From Veillonellales bacterium (GTDB lineage Bacteria > Bacillota > Negativicutes > Veillonellales > Dialisteraceae): a DNA stretch of 64,000 nt. Shown piece after piece: positions 16,196 through 25,036 of the stretch (its first letter is position 1; every line of letters starts with the position of its first letter). The position numbers and the translations under genes were made by a program. The stretch covers positions 97,985-161,984 of the forward strand of contig CALXPQ010000004.1 in NCBI GenBank assembly GCA_944390485.1. Direction: 5' to 3'. The notes under the pieces are model-generated. The model was not told the origin of the DNA, did no database searches, and saw only the letters and a program-made list of their open reading frames with translations.

Positions 16196-17080
16196 TTAGA
16201 GACTCCCCGTGAGGAGCAGGCGGTTCGCTTCGCGGCGCTCCTCCGGCGTCAGGTCGAAATAATGCGGCGCGAGCGCGGAGACCCACGCGCCGTAGACCGG
16301 GTTCGGGAAGACGATGTACTTCGTGCCGAAGTCCGCCCGGTGCGCGTCAATCACCGCGTTCCGGCCCGCGCGGTCCTTGCCGTATGTGCCGATGGGAAGG
16401 TCGCCGGCATTGTCGCCCATGTAGCACACCACGTCATACCGGGCGGCGATTTGATCGAAACGGATCTGTTTATTGCCCGTGTCCACCGCGAGGAGCAGAT
16501 GCTTCCGGTCCACCGACGGGAAACCCAGCGCGCAGAGATTCCGCTCCGTCGCGGCATAGCCCGTCGATTCGAGGCGGTTCGTTACGTAGAAAATCGCCAC
16601 ACCCTTCGCATGGACGGCGTTCAGGAAATCCGCCGCGCCCGGCAGGGCCTCCGCTTCTCCGCGGGCCACCCATGCGTTCCACCACGGCGACGTGTAAAGC
16701 CCATTGCCGTCTGCTGCCGCCCGGGCCAGCGCCGCCGTATTATCCACTACCGTCTCGTCGCAGTCCAGCACGATGGCGAGAGGCTTCCCGCTCCGTGCCG
16801 GGTCCGCCAGCGCCCTGTCGACCTCCGCCATGGCCGCGTTGTATCCCTGATAGCACAGCGCCCGGTACTCCGCCGTCGTCCGCATCCACAGAAGCGCCAT
16901 CACCTCTGCGTCCGCCGTCTGCTGCGCGCTCTCCGCCCGGATATCTGCCGCCGCACGCCGTTCCACTGCGGTCTGCGCGTCCGCAGGGGCCGGGACTTCT
17001 CCCTTCACCGCCGCTTCCGCACCGCCGCCCAGCGCAGCCCACACCGCCGCTGCCAGCAGCATTTTCTTCATCCAATCCAT
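16196..17080 (-). CDS. Exported HAD acid phosphatase, e(P4)/class C type
   Basis: 294 aa. The N-terminal signal peptide is MDWMKKMLLAAAVWAALGG with AEA as cleavage motif. No lipobox Cys is present, so it is likely soluble in the periplasm. HAD motif I is VLDCDETVVDN (around residue 104), motif II is YVTNR, and the late acidic motif is MGDNAGDL. Class C enzymes of this kind (e(P4)) dephosphorylate nucleotides such as NMN or 5'-AMP at the cell surface. The start at 17080 has AAGGAGC at good spacing. It is the first gene of a two-gene unit with rlmD. Confidence 0.88.
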   Translation of the reverse strand: MDWMKKMLLAAAVWAALGGGAEAAVKGEVPAPADAQTAVERRAAADIRAESAQQTADAEVMALLWMRTTAEYRALCYQGYNAAMAEVDRALADPARSGKPLAIVLDCDETVVDNTAALARAAADGNGLYTSPWWNAWVARGEAEALPGAADFLNAVHAKGVAIFYVTNRLESTGYAATERNLCALGFPSVDRKHLLLAVDTGNKQIRFDQIAARYDVVCYMGDNAGDLPIGTYGKDRAGRNAVIDAHRADFGTKYIVFPNPVYGAWVSALAPHYFDLTPEERREANRLLLTGSL

Positions 17081-17169
17081 AAGATCAGCTCCTTTCCAGA
17101 GTTTTCATCCATCCTATCACAGCCCCCGCCAGAAATACAGAGGCAGCGGACATTCCAAGGGAAAGCTGC

Positions 17170-17175
17170 TATAAT
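17170..17175 (+). promoter_or_regulatory. -10 box for the ChbG/YdjC gene
   Basis: TATAAT at 17170-17175. Its position rules out the in-frame ATG at 17179 as start and supports the ATG at 17215. No good -35 is seen. Confidence 0.5.
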
Positions 17176-17214
17176 ACAATGGAAATAAACAGCTTTATTG
17201 GTACAGGAATTTTT

Positions 17215-18075
17215 ATGAATACAAAAAAGGAAATGTTTCAACTCATCGTCAATGCGGATGACTTCGGCCGGCATCCGCTCATCAACCGGGCCGTGGCGGA
17301 GTGCGTCGAGCGGGGGTGCTTGCGGTCGGCGACGCTCATGCCGGGCGGGAAAGCGTTTGACGATGCAGTGGATACGGCGCTGGCGCATCCGGAGCTCGGC
17401 GTGGGCATCCATTTCACATTGGTGAACGGCTATCCAGTGCGTCCACCGGAAGATATTCCGTCGCTCGTGACGGAAGCCGGCGTCTTTTATGATGACTATA
17501 TCCATTTCGTGAAGCGCTATCTGACAGGGAAAGTGCGCATGGAAGATGTGCGGCGGGAGCTCGCGGCGCAGGCGGAAAAAATGGCGCAGACGGGCCTGTC
17601 GCTCACCCATGTGGACAGCCATCAGCACATGCATGTCCTGCCGGGCATCTTTGACGCAGTGCTCGATGCGGCGGCGGCCATCCATATCGATGCGGTGCGC
17701 ATCCCCAGAACACCGCTTTTCGCCGGAGCATCCGGCAGTCTCGGACAGCTCGTGGGACGGGCCGGCCTTGCATCGCTGGCGCAGATTGCCGGTGCAGAGG
17801 CGAAACGGCGTGGGTTCCGTACGCCGAATCATTTTGCAGGCATCGTCGCCGGCGAGGCGGTCCATGAGGGACACTTCCGCCACATCATCGAGACGCTGAA
17901 GCCGGGCGTGACGGAAGTGATGATGCATCCCGGGACGGATACGGCGGTGCTGAAACGGGACTGCCGTTGGGAGCACGATTTCGAAGCGGAGCGGGACGCG
18001 ATTCTTTCATCGGATATGGCAGAGCTGCTGAAAGAGAAGCAGGTAGAAATCATCAATTTCCGTGACTTGAAATAA
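17215..18075 (+). CDS. ChbG/HpnK (YdjC)-family carbohydrate deacetylase
   Basis: 286 aa. The metal-binding N-terminal motif LIVNADDFGRHPLINRA (the DD pair) is followed by HVDSHQHMHVLPGIF with the two His ligands (around residue 135). The catalytic region EVMMHPGTD lies near the C-terminus. This family deacetylates N-acetylated sugars: chito-oligosaccharides in ChbG, hopanoid-linked GlcNAc in HpnK. The start at 17215 follows AGGAATT and lies downstream of the TATAAT at 17170. It heads the glycosyltransferase block (25 bp to the next gene), so deacetylation of a glycan or its lipid-linked precursor is the likely job. Confidence 0.88.
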   Translation: MNTKKEMFQLIVNADDFGRHPLINRAVAECVERGCLRSATLMPGGKAFDDAVDTALAHPELGVGIHFTLVNGYPVRPPEDIPSLVTEAGVFYDDYIHFVKRYLTGKVRMEDVRRELAAQAEKMAQTGLSLTHVDSHQHMHVLPGIFDAVLDAAAAIHIDAVRIPRTPLFAGASGSLGQLVGRAGLASLAQIAGAEAKRRGFRTPNHFAGIVAGEAVHEGHFRHIIETLKPGVTEVMMHPGTDTAVLKRDCRWEHDFEAERDAILSSDMAELLKEKQVEIINFRDLK

Positions 18076-18099
18076 ATTGTGTCCTAAAGGAGTGAGTAC

Positions 18100-19287
18100 A
18101 TGAATATCATTCTGGCGTATTTTGAGGATATGGTGAATATCCCCGATGGACTGGAAAAAGTCATTTGTGATTTTGCCAATGAACTTACCCTACGCGGTCA
18201 TCGAATTACCATTGTTGATTTTGATAGTAAACAAGGGCGGCCTGCGCATCCGCTTCTTGAAACCGTGCCGGTTATTAATCTGCAAACAAAGCCTAGGCTG
18301 AAAAAAACACGACAGGAAAAGATTGTAAGAGAATGTTATCGTTTGTTTGGGCGTGCAGCGGTGAGAAGCTGGATCGCTGGCTATAAAAGGAAACATGGCG
18401 TTTCTCGATTTTCAACAGTTGTGAAGGAAATCCAGCCAGATGTTATTGTTTCTTTTGAGACCATGACCAGTGCGGAAATCTGTCGGGAAAAAATTGATGT
18501 GCCTTTGGTATCTTCATTGCAAAATGAGCCACATGCTTGTTGTGACTGTTTACCGAAAAGTGAAATGCAGGCACTCGAGAAGAGTTGTGTGGTTCATGTG
18601 TTGATGGAATCTTTTGTGAATATTGCGCATAGGCTTATTAAAAATCCAAATATTGTGTATATTCCAAATGCATTGCCTCAGTGTGGTTCTCCAGCGAAAT
18701 TAGACGGAAATAAAGAAGTATATCGAATTATAAATGTTGCACGATTAAATAAAAAACAAAAACGACAGGAAATTTTGATAAAAGCATTTAATAATTTAGC
18801 GAAGCGGTACCCACACTGGATAGTAGAAATTTGGGGAGGGGATACGTCAGGGTATAAAAAAGAATTACAATCAATGATAGAAAATGCGCATTTAGAGAAT
18901 CAAATTTTCTTAAAAGGAGTCACACATCACGTAGATGAAGTGTATGCACAAGCAGATATTTTTGCATTTCCAAGTAAATTTGAGGGATTTGGACTATCTT
19001 TAGGAGAAGCGATGAGTGCTGGCTTGCCGGCAGTCGGCTTCCGCTCTTGTGCGGCGGTTAATGAATTAATTAAAAATGGTAAAAATGGTTTGCTTGCTGA
19101 AGATGGCGTAGACTCATTTGCACAAGCGCTGGAAACGCTGATGAAAAATCAGGAAACTCGGGTTCGAATGGGGAAAGCTGCTCACGAATCCATGAAAGCA
19201 TACAGCCCAAAGAATGTATGGGATCAGTGGGAGGTATTGTTGCAGGACATTGTAGAAAAAGCTAAGAATACCGCTGTAAATAATTGA
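18100..19287 (+). CDS. GT4-family glycosyltransferase (cassette copy A)
   Basis: 395 aa GT-B enzyme. The N-terminal domain begins MNIILAYFEDMVNIPDGLEKV, and the C-terminal donor-binding domain has NVARLNKKQKRQEILIKAF and FAFPSKFEGFGLSLGEAMSAG with the E-x7-E motif. It ends with the tail WDQWEVLLQDIVEKA, which it shares with the GT4 genes at 20502 and 25037. The ribosome site AAAGGAG is strong. It is more AT-rich than those two relatives in its central part. It transfers a sugar from a nucleotide donor onto a lipid-linked oligosaccharide on the cytoplasmic face. The donor sugar is unknown. Confidence 0.88.
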   Translation: MNIILAYFEDMVNIPDGLEKVICDFANELTLRGHRITIVDFDSKQGRPAHPLLETVPVINLQTKPRLKKTRQEKIVRECYRLFGRAAVRSWIAGYKRKHGVSRFSTVVKEIQPDVIVSFETMTSAEICREKIDVPLVSSLQNEPHACCDCLPKSEMQALEKSCVVHVLMESFVNIAHRLIKNPNIVYIPNALPQCGSPAKLDGNKEVYRIINVARLNKKQKRQEILIKAFNNLAKRYPHWIVEIWGGDTSGYKKELQSMIENAHLENQIFLKGVTHHVDEVYAQADIFAFPSKFEGFGLSLGEAMSAGLPAVGFRSCAAVNELIKNGKNGLLAEDGVDSFAQALETLMKNQETRVRMGKAAHESMKAYSPKNVWDQWEVLLQDIVEKAKNTAVNN

Positions 19288-19326
19288 TACGCAGATGTAG
19301 ATTGGTTGAAAAGAGTAGAGGATAGT

Positions 19327-20310
19327 ATGGTGAATGTATTATCTCATGCACTGATGAAGACAGTTTTCCTTGGAAAATCCGTACCGGACAAGGCTTTTCA
19401 CATCGCCCTTACAGGCACGGCAGATTATATCCCGCACATGGGAGTGGTCATCCTCTCTGCAGCAAAATACAATGTGGATCTGCCTATCATCTATCATGTG
19501 TTTGTGAACCGCCTCACAGAGACGGAGAAGATTCGCCTCACAGAAGCGGCGGAGATGGCGGGAAGCGAGATCCAGGTGCACCTCATCGACGACCGCTGCT
19601 TCGAGACGATGCTTCTTTCCGACGGTGTGGCGGCTTTCTTTTACCGGTTCCTCGTCCCGCCGGCCATGGTCGGCATCACAGACCGCGTGCTCTATCTCGA
19701 CGGGGATATGATGGTGCACGGCTCTCTGCGGTACCTGGCGGAGCTCGATTTCGGGGGCATGGCCGCTGCCGTCGTCACCGACCGGAAAGAAAAGCTCCAG
19801 ATGGATCGCGTGCACACCGCTCATTATTTCAATGCAGGCATGATGCTCATCAATGTGGAGACGTGGCAGGAAGAAGGATTTTTCGACGACATCGTCCGCC
19901 GCGCGCAGGACAACGTGAAGAAGGTCGGGAAGCGTCTCTCTCATCACGATCAGGACATCCACAACCAGATGCTCGACGGGCACACCCTCTACATCGACAG
20001 GAAATACAATTATCTCTACAATCTGGACCGCCAGTCTCTGTTCAAAAAGCAGCCCGTCAATGCGGACTGGCAGGATCAGGTCATCATCCATTTCGCCGGC
20101 CACGCGAAGCCCTGGCACAGCTGGGTGCAGGACTGGCCCGTCGTCGCGGCCTATGCGAAGATTCAGCGGCAGTCGCCGTGGAGGGACGTTCCCCTCGTGC
20201 CGCCAAAAGGCAAAAAGAATCTCCATCAGGCCGCCCGCACCGCCCGTATGCAGGGCCGCTGGGGCGAGATGCTGAAATGGTATGGAAAATATGTGAGGAG
20301 CAAATTGTGA
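19327..20310 (+). CDS. GT8-family glycosyltransferase (cassette copy A)
   Basis: 327 aa, starting at the ATG at 19327 behind AGAGG. The N-terminal half contains FHIALTGTADYIPHMGVVILSA, and the family's DxD metal site is VLYLDGDMMV (around residue 117). HYFNAGMMLINVETW, HHDQDIHNQ and the terminal HFAGHAKPWHSW are all typical of GT8 (LPS galactosyl/glucosyl transferases such as WaaJ/WaaO/RfaI). It is closely related to the gene at 21713. It is paired with the GT4 gene just upstream and followed by a terminator. Confidence 0.9.
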   Translation: MVNVLSHALMKTVFLGKSVPDKAFHIALTGTADYIPHMGVVILSAAKYNVDLPIIYHVFVNRLTETEKIRLTEAAEMAGSEIQVHLIDDRCFETMLLSDGVAAFFYRFLVPPAMVGITDRVLYLDGDMMVHGSLRYLAELDFGGMAAAVVTDRKEKLQMDRVHTAHYFNAGMMLINVETWQEEGFFDDIVRRAQDNVKKVGKRLSHHDQDIHNQMLDGHTLYIDRKYNYLYNLDRQSLFKKQPVNADWQDQVIIHFAGHAKPWHSWVQDWPVVAAYAKIQRQSPWRDVPLVPPKGKKNLHQAARTARMQGRWGEMLKWYGKYVRSKL

Positions 20311-20318
20311 TATTTATC

Positions 20319-20348
20319 AAATCCGGTGCAGCGAATGCATCGGATTTT
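20319..20348 (+). terminator. Intrinsic terminator between the two GT4-GT8 cassettes
   Basis: AAATCCG plus TGCA pairs with TGCA plus CGGATTT around a 5-nt loop (20319-20347), followed by T. The second cassette may therefore have its own promoter; TACAAT lies at 20401-20406. Confidence 0.75.
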
Positions 20349-20501
20349 TGTGGTGCAGCAGCATATACGTGCAGATGTGGAGGATACCTGCGGGATATGG
20401 TACAATGAGAACCAATAGCAAAGGTAAATAGGCAGTATTAGACTTTTAGATAAAAGCGCTGTTTTTTTATCCAGTTTGAAATGGGAAAGGATTGCGGAAA
20501 G

Positions 20502-21713
20502 ATGAAAATTGCGCTGGCCTATTTCGAGAAATTCATTGAGATGAGCGGCGGCATCGAAGGCGTCTGCTGTGCCATGGCCAATGCCATGGCGGCACGGGGG
20601 CATGAAGTTTCCATTATATATTGCTATGGCCGATCCGGTCGGCCTTTCTACCCGTTGTCGTCAGAAGTGAAATTATACAATTTGATGGCCTGCCATCCGG
20701 AAAAATGGAAAAATGCTTCGCTCAGTCAGTGTGTGTCCGGCAGAGACAAACTGGTGAGGGAAGTGATCCGGCTGTTTGATGCCAATAAGGGCAGAGACTG
20801 GAATGAATCGGTCAAAGGGCGGATGATCCGGGACGAGGTGCGGCAAACGTTGGCGGAGGTTCGTCCGGATGTGATCGTGGCGCTTCGTTTTGAGACGGGG
20901 AATTATCTGCTGAATGCGGCACAGACCGATATCCCTGTCATCATGCGGTCCTATATCAGTCCGCGGGTCATCCTGCCGAAAGCGCCGGCCGGAGAACTGA
21001 CCGCTCTTCGGCGGTGTGCAGCGGTCCATGTGCAGCTGAAAGAAGATATCCCGGACATGCAGGCATATTGCCCGGAAGCGAGGATCGTATGGATCCCCAA
21101 TGCGGTGCCGCAGTATGACTGTCAGGCGGATCTGGCGGAAGATAAGCAGACATATACGATTATTCATACCGGGCGGATGAATAAAGAGCAGAAAAGACAG
21201 CATCTTCTGATTGATGCATTTGCCCGGGTTGCAGCTGATTTTCCGGACTGGACCGTGGAATTCTGGGGCGGCGGCAATGAATCCGGAGCAGCGTATGTGG
21301 AAGAACTGAGAAAACAGATCCATGAATACGGATTGGATGACCGGATTTTCCTCAAAGGAGAAAGTCAGCATATCATAGATGAATATGTGAGAGGAGATAT
21401 TTTCTGTTTCCCCAGCGCTTACGAAGGATTCCCAAATGCACTGGCAGAGGCCATGAGCGCGGGACTGCCCCCGGTAGCATTTCATTCCTGCTCCGGCGTA
21501 CCTTCCCTGATTCGGGATGGGGAAACCGGCCTTCTTGCAGACGACGGTGCGGAGGCATTGGCCGGCGCGCTGCGGAAACTGATGGAAGACCGGGAACTTC
21601 GCGTGCAGATGGGGCAGCGGGCCAGAGATGCCATGGCGGCCTATGCACCGGACAGGATCTGGGATCAGTGGGAAAAGCTTTTGAAAGAAACAGTGGAAAA
21701 GAGAGGGAAATAA
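20502..21713 (+). CDS. GT4-family glycosyltransferase (cassette copy B)
   Basis: 403 aa from the ATG at 20502 (MKIALAYFEKFIEMSGGIEGV), which aligns with the starts of the GT4 genes at 18100 and 25037. The donor domain has IIHTGRMNKEQKRQHLLIDA and FCFPSAYEGFPNALAEAMSAG with the E-x7-E motif. The C-terminus is IWDQWEKLLKETVEKRGK. Its stop overlaps the start of the GT8 gene (TAATG), so the pair is translationally coupled. A cytoplasmic GT-B enzyme of glycan assembly; donor unknown. Confidence 0.9.
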   Translation: MKIALAYFEKFIEMSGGIEGVCCAMANAMAARGHEVSIIYCYGRSGRPFYPLSSEVKLYNLMACHPEKWKNASLSQCVSGRDKLVREVIRLFDANKGRDWNESVKGRMIRDEVRQTLAEVRPDVIVALRFETGNYLLNAAQTDIPVIMRSYISPRVILPKAPAGELTALRRCAAVHVQLKEDIPDMQAYCPEARIVWIPNAVPQYDCQADLAEDKQTYTIIHTGRMNKEQKRQHLLIDAFARVAADFPDWTVEFWGGGNESGAAYVEELRKQIHEYGLDDRIFLKGESQHIIDEYVRGDIFCFPSAYEGFPNALAEAMSAGLPPVAFHSCSGVPSLIRDGETGLLADDGAEALAGALRKLMEDRELRVQMGQRARDAMAAYAPDRIWDQWEKLLKETVEKRGK

Positions 21714-22738
21714 TGGAAACTGTCGATGTAGAGAAAATGAATCGATTATTGGAACATGCAGTCCTGAAACGGGAGGTGTTGAAAACCTGCAGGCAGGAGG
21801 ATGCATATCATGTGGCCTTATCAGGTACGTCGAATTATCTGGTTCATACAGGAATATCCATGTGTTCCATCATGAAAAGCAATCCACAGAAGGCATTTGC
21901 ATTTCATGTCCTGCTCAATGACATTTCAGCGGAGGATAAGGACAAAATGGAGCAGTTGGTGGCGTCGACATCGTCCGGTGTGACCCTGTATTATATCGAT
22001 GACCGGATTTTCAGTCAGATGCTTCATAAAGACGGCATTGCCGGATACTTTTATCGGTTTCTCATCCCGCTAATCATAGGTCCGGAAGGCGTGGATCGTG
22101 TGCTGTATATTGATGGAGATGTCATGTGCCAGGGCAATCTGGCACCCCTCATGGATATGGATCTGGAAGGGAATATTGCAGCCTGTGCGGAGGATTCCCC
22201 GACCGGAAAGGCAGAAGGATTGAATCGGCTTCATACGGCAGATTATTTTAACAGTGGAATGATGATGATCGATGTGCCCGCGTGGAACCGGGAACAGTTA
22301 TCGCAAAAATCGGCAGCGATGGCGATTGAACGAAGACAGTCCGGTATGCGGCTGGAATCGCACGATCAGGATATCCTGAATATTCTGTTGGACCGGAGAT
22401 ATAAAAATGTAAGTCGCAAATATAACTGGACTTACAATATGTCATTACGAGGATTTTTTCAGAAACAAAAGCAGTTCATTTATGATCCGGAAGCGGTGCT
22501 GATTCATTTTACGGGTCTGGTCAAACCGTGGAGAACCTGGGTACAGGATCTGCCCGCCGTGCAAAGATATAATTCTTTTCGAATGCAGTCGCCATGGAAG
22601 GATATCCCTCTGACAGGTCCGTTGTCACGCAAGGATATGCATCAGGCCGCCCGCCATGCAAGACAGATGAGGAAGTGGGGAAGAACATTTTCCTTATATA
22701 TGATGTATTTCGGAGAAAAAATAATGGGGAAGAAATAA
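21713..22738 (+). CDS. GT8-family glycosyltransferase (cassette copy B)
   Basis: 341 aa. The start codon overlaps the upstream stop. YHVALSGTSNYLVHTGISM, the DxD site VLYIDGDVMC (around residue 133), YFNSGMMMIDVPAW, HDQDILNILL and HFTGLVKPWRTWVQDLPAVQ match the GT8 family and the paralogue at 19327 throughout, down to the C-terminal KDMHQAARHARQM. It probably transfers a hexose from a UDP donor during outer-core or O-chain assembly. Confidence 0.9.
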   Translation: METVDVEKMNRLLEHAVLKREVLKTCRQEDAYHVALSGTSNYLVHTGISMCSIMKSNPQKAFAFHVLLNDISAEDKDKMEQLVASTSSGVTLYYIDDRIFSQMLHKDGIAGYFYRFLIPLIIGPEGVDRVLYIDGDVMCQGNLAPLMDMDLEGNIAACAEDSPTGKAEGLNRLHTADYFNSGMMMIDVPAWNREQLSQKSAAMAIERRQSGMRLESHDQDILNILLDRRYKNVSRKYNWTYNMSLRGFFQKQKQFIYDPEAVLIHFTGLVKPWRTWVQDLPAVQRYNSFRMQSPWKDIPLTGPLSRKDMHQAARHARQMRKWGRTFSLYMMYFGEKIMGKK

Positions 22739-22747
22739 CTCGTGGGA

Positions 22748-23950
22748 ATGACATATAAAAGGGAGAATATGCCGTCGTTGATGACGGCGGCAATAATTGT
22801 ATGGGGCGCGACTGCTTATGGATATATCAATACGGGATTTTCTATTGCAATGATATCCTTTGCATTGTATTTTTTTTGGACGCGCTATAAAAAGGAGCCT
22901 TGGCCCCACTGGCAGCTGGATCGGCGCATGGTGTGGGCTTTGGGCATTCTTTACGGAGCGTTGCTTGTTTCGACGTTGTTTCATCTGGACAATATAAAGA
23001 ATCTGGGTGGCGGTTATTTCAGCGCAGTGGGCTTCATTCAGTACACTTTTCCGTTGTGGATGCTTTTGTATGTCGGCTGGACGCGGGATATTCGGAAAAT
23101 CATATGCATCACATTTTATGTCATACTGTACGCATTTTGTCTGTTTGGAATAGCTAAATATATTGTGTTGGGAGAAAGTCGTCTCAGTAGTTTTTATGGA
23201 TTTCCTACCCGGATCGGGATGCTGCTCGATATGTTCATTCCTTTTACAGTAGCCTTTCTGGGATATTACTGGAAAAATAGACTATTCCGCTGGGGATCAT
23301 TTCTTCTGATTGTCCTCGAAATTATCTGTCTGATTCTGGCAGAAGTACGCGGCTCCATGCTGGCGCTGTCACTGGCCGTTATTTTTGTGGCGGCTGTATG
23401 GATTACGAGAAATCGCGCACAGATTCCGAAACGGGTGCAGCGAAGTGTGATTCTGGCAGTTTTTCTATTCGTAGTGGTCGCCGCGGTGTACGCCATCACT
23501 CTTCGTTGGGGAAATTATGCGGGGATGATTGGCGGTGAGCGGTTCATGATGTGGGAGAGCAGCTTTTACATGTGGATTGATCACCCTTTGACAGGCATCG
23601 GGTTGAATGAATGGCAGGCCGCTTATGCGGAAGGGCCGTATCATCCTGCGGCGAGCCGCGAAGCGGGGCAGGTCATGCCACATAATGTATTTATTTATTT
23701 CTTTTCAACTGCGGGGACAATCGGTGGATTGGCATATCTGGCCTATTGCGGGCTGATGCTGTCCTGGCTGCTTGAAAATACCAGGAAATGGGCAGATAAT
23801 CCGTTTAGCTGGGCTATGCTGTTTATGTTTACAGCCGCGACCACTCATGGGCTGGTTGATCAGACATTTATTTTAAAATTAACAGGCCGTGTCTTTTATT
23901 TGCTTTTGGGGATTGGGCTTTTGTTTTTGCGATCTGAGAGCAATAGATAA
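22748..23950 (+). CDS. O-antigen ligase / Wzy-type polymerase-like membrane protein
   Basis: About 400 aa with 10 to 12 predicted membrane segments. The large periplasmic loop has the family landmark WIDHPLTGIGLNEWQAAY, followed by HPAASREAGQVMPHNVFIYFFSTAGTIGGLAYL, typical of the Wzy_C/O-antigen ligase domain (WaaL, Wzy). The exact start is uncertain: ATG at 22748 after GTGGGA, or at 22769 after AAAGGGAG. It would join undecaprenyl-linked glycan units or attach the glycan to lipid A-core at the periplasmic face. Ligase and polymerase cannot be told apart from sequence alone. Confidence 0.82.
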   Translation: MTYKRENMPSLMTAAIIVWGATAYGYINTGFSIAMISFALYFFWTRYKKEPWPHWQLDRRMVWALGILYGALLVSTLFHLDNIKNLGGGYFSAVGFIQYTFPLWMLLYVGWTRDIRKIICITFYVILYAFCLFGIAKYIVLGESRLSSFYGFPTRIGMLLDMFIPFTVAFLGYYWKNRLFRWGSFLLIVLEIICLILAEVRGSMLALSLAVIFVAAVWITRNRAQIPKRVQRSVILAVFLFVVVAAVYAITLRWGNYAGMIGGERFMMWESSFYMWIDHPLTGIGLNEWQAAYAEGPYHPAASREAGQVMPHNVFIYFFSTAGTIGGLAYLAYCGLMLSWLLENTRKWADNPFSWAMLFMFTAATTHGLVDQTFILKLTGRVFYLLLGIGLLFLRSESNR

Positions 23951-23987
23951 AATCGGTAGCTGGAGTGTGAATGGCAAGGTGTTGCAA

Positions 23988-25010
23988 ATGGAGAAGATTC
24001 CTTCAATATCCATAGTTGTTCCTGTTTATAATGTGGAGCGTTATCTGAAAAGAGCAATCAAAAGCGTACTATATCAGACTTTTGCTGATTGGGAAATGAT
24101 TCTGGTAGATGATGGTTCGCCCGATCGTTGCGGAGAAATCTGTGAGTCGTATGCGAAACAGGATAAAAGGATCCGGGTGATCCATCAGGCAAATGGGGGA
24201 TTGTCAGCGGCAAGAAATACAGGCATGTCTCATTGTGCCGGGGACTATTTGTTTTTCCTCGATTCAGATGATTATTTGGCAGGAAATGCACTGGAATTCC
24301 TATGGGAAAAAGCACGGCAGGGCTCATTCGATATCGTGATGGCAGGACATCGGCGTGTGGAACCGGATGGCAGTACGCCGCTCCAGTCATCAGGATGGCT
24401 GGAGAGCGAGGATCTTCATCAGATTAGAAAAAGGATTTTGCTGAATGAACTACCCAATTTTGCCTGGGGAAAATTGTATAGAAGGGACTTGTGGGAGGAT
24501 ATTCGTTTTCCAGTAGGCCAGTTGGTAGAGGATATGTATGTGGTAGCCAGAGTTTTTTATAAGGCCCGGAGTGCTTATGTATGTAAAGCCCCCCTGTATT
24601 ATTACAGCCATGAAAATGCGGGAAGCATCATGAATGCACCGGGATTGAGAAATTATATCCGGATTCGTTATGGCAGGTTCATCGGTTGGAGAGAGCATGA
24701 AAAACTGGCATCCTCATTTGACCCCGCTTGCCGGGATGTGTGCGCAGCGCAGGCAATGAAAGCAGCTGTTCGGGCATATGCGTTGGATACGGAAAAAATG
24801 GCACTAACAGAATCGGAAAGGGATCATATCCGGGAATATATTGCCGGACATAGGAATCTTCATCTTCCAAAGCGCATCCGGTTAATCGCTGGTTTGATTG
24901 CAGGCGGCCATGACGGTGCACTTGATTTATTGGGGCGGTTGCAGAGGCGGCTGGTCATGCATCAGCTGATCCGGCGTCAGGAAAAACTGATAAAGCAGCA
25001 GGCACGGTAG
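23988..25010 (+). CDS. GT2-family glycosyltransferase
   Basis: 340 aa from the ATG at 23988, behind AAGGTG. A GT-A domain begins PSISIVVPVYNVERYLKRAI. The nucleotide site is ILVDDGSPDRCGEICE, followed by HQANGGLSAARNTGM and the DxD-like FFLDSDDYL (around residue 95). The C-terminal third is basic and helical (RRLVMHQLIRRQEKLIKQQAR) and may contact the membrane. It is a standard inverting transferase of surface polysaccharide synthesis, 38 bp downstream of the polymerase-like gene and in the same transcription unit. Confidence 0.92.
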   Translation: MEKIPSISIVVPVYNVERYLKRAIKSVLYQTFADWEMILVDDGSPDRCGEICESYAKQDKRIRVIHQANGGLSAARNTGMSHCAGDYLFFLDSDDYLAGNALEFLWEKARQGSFDIVMAGHRRVEPDGSTPLQSSGWLESEDLHQIRKRILLNELPNFAWGKLYRRDLWEDIRFPVGQLVEDMYVVARVFYKARSAYVCKAPLYYYSHENAGSIMNAPGLRNYIRIRYGRFIGWREHEKLASSFDPACRDVCAAQAMKAAVRAYALDTEKMALTESERDHIREYIAGHRNLHLPKRIRLIAGLIAGGHDGALDLLGRLQRRLVMHQLIRRQEKLIKQQAR

Positions 25011-25036
25011 ACTGACGGGATAAAAAGGAGGATCGG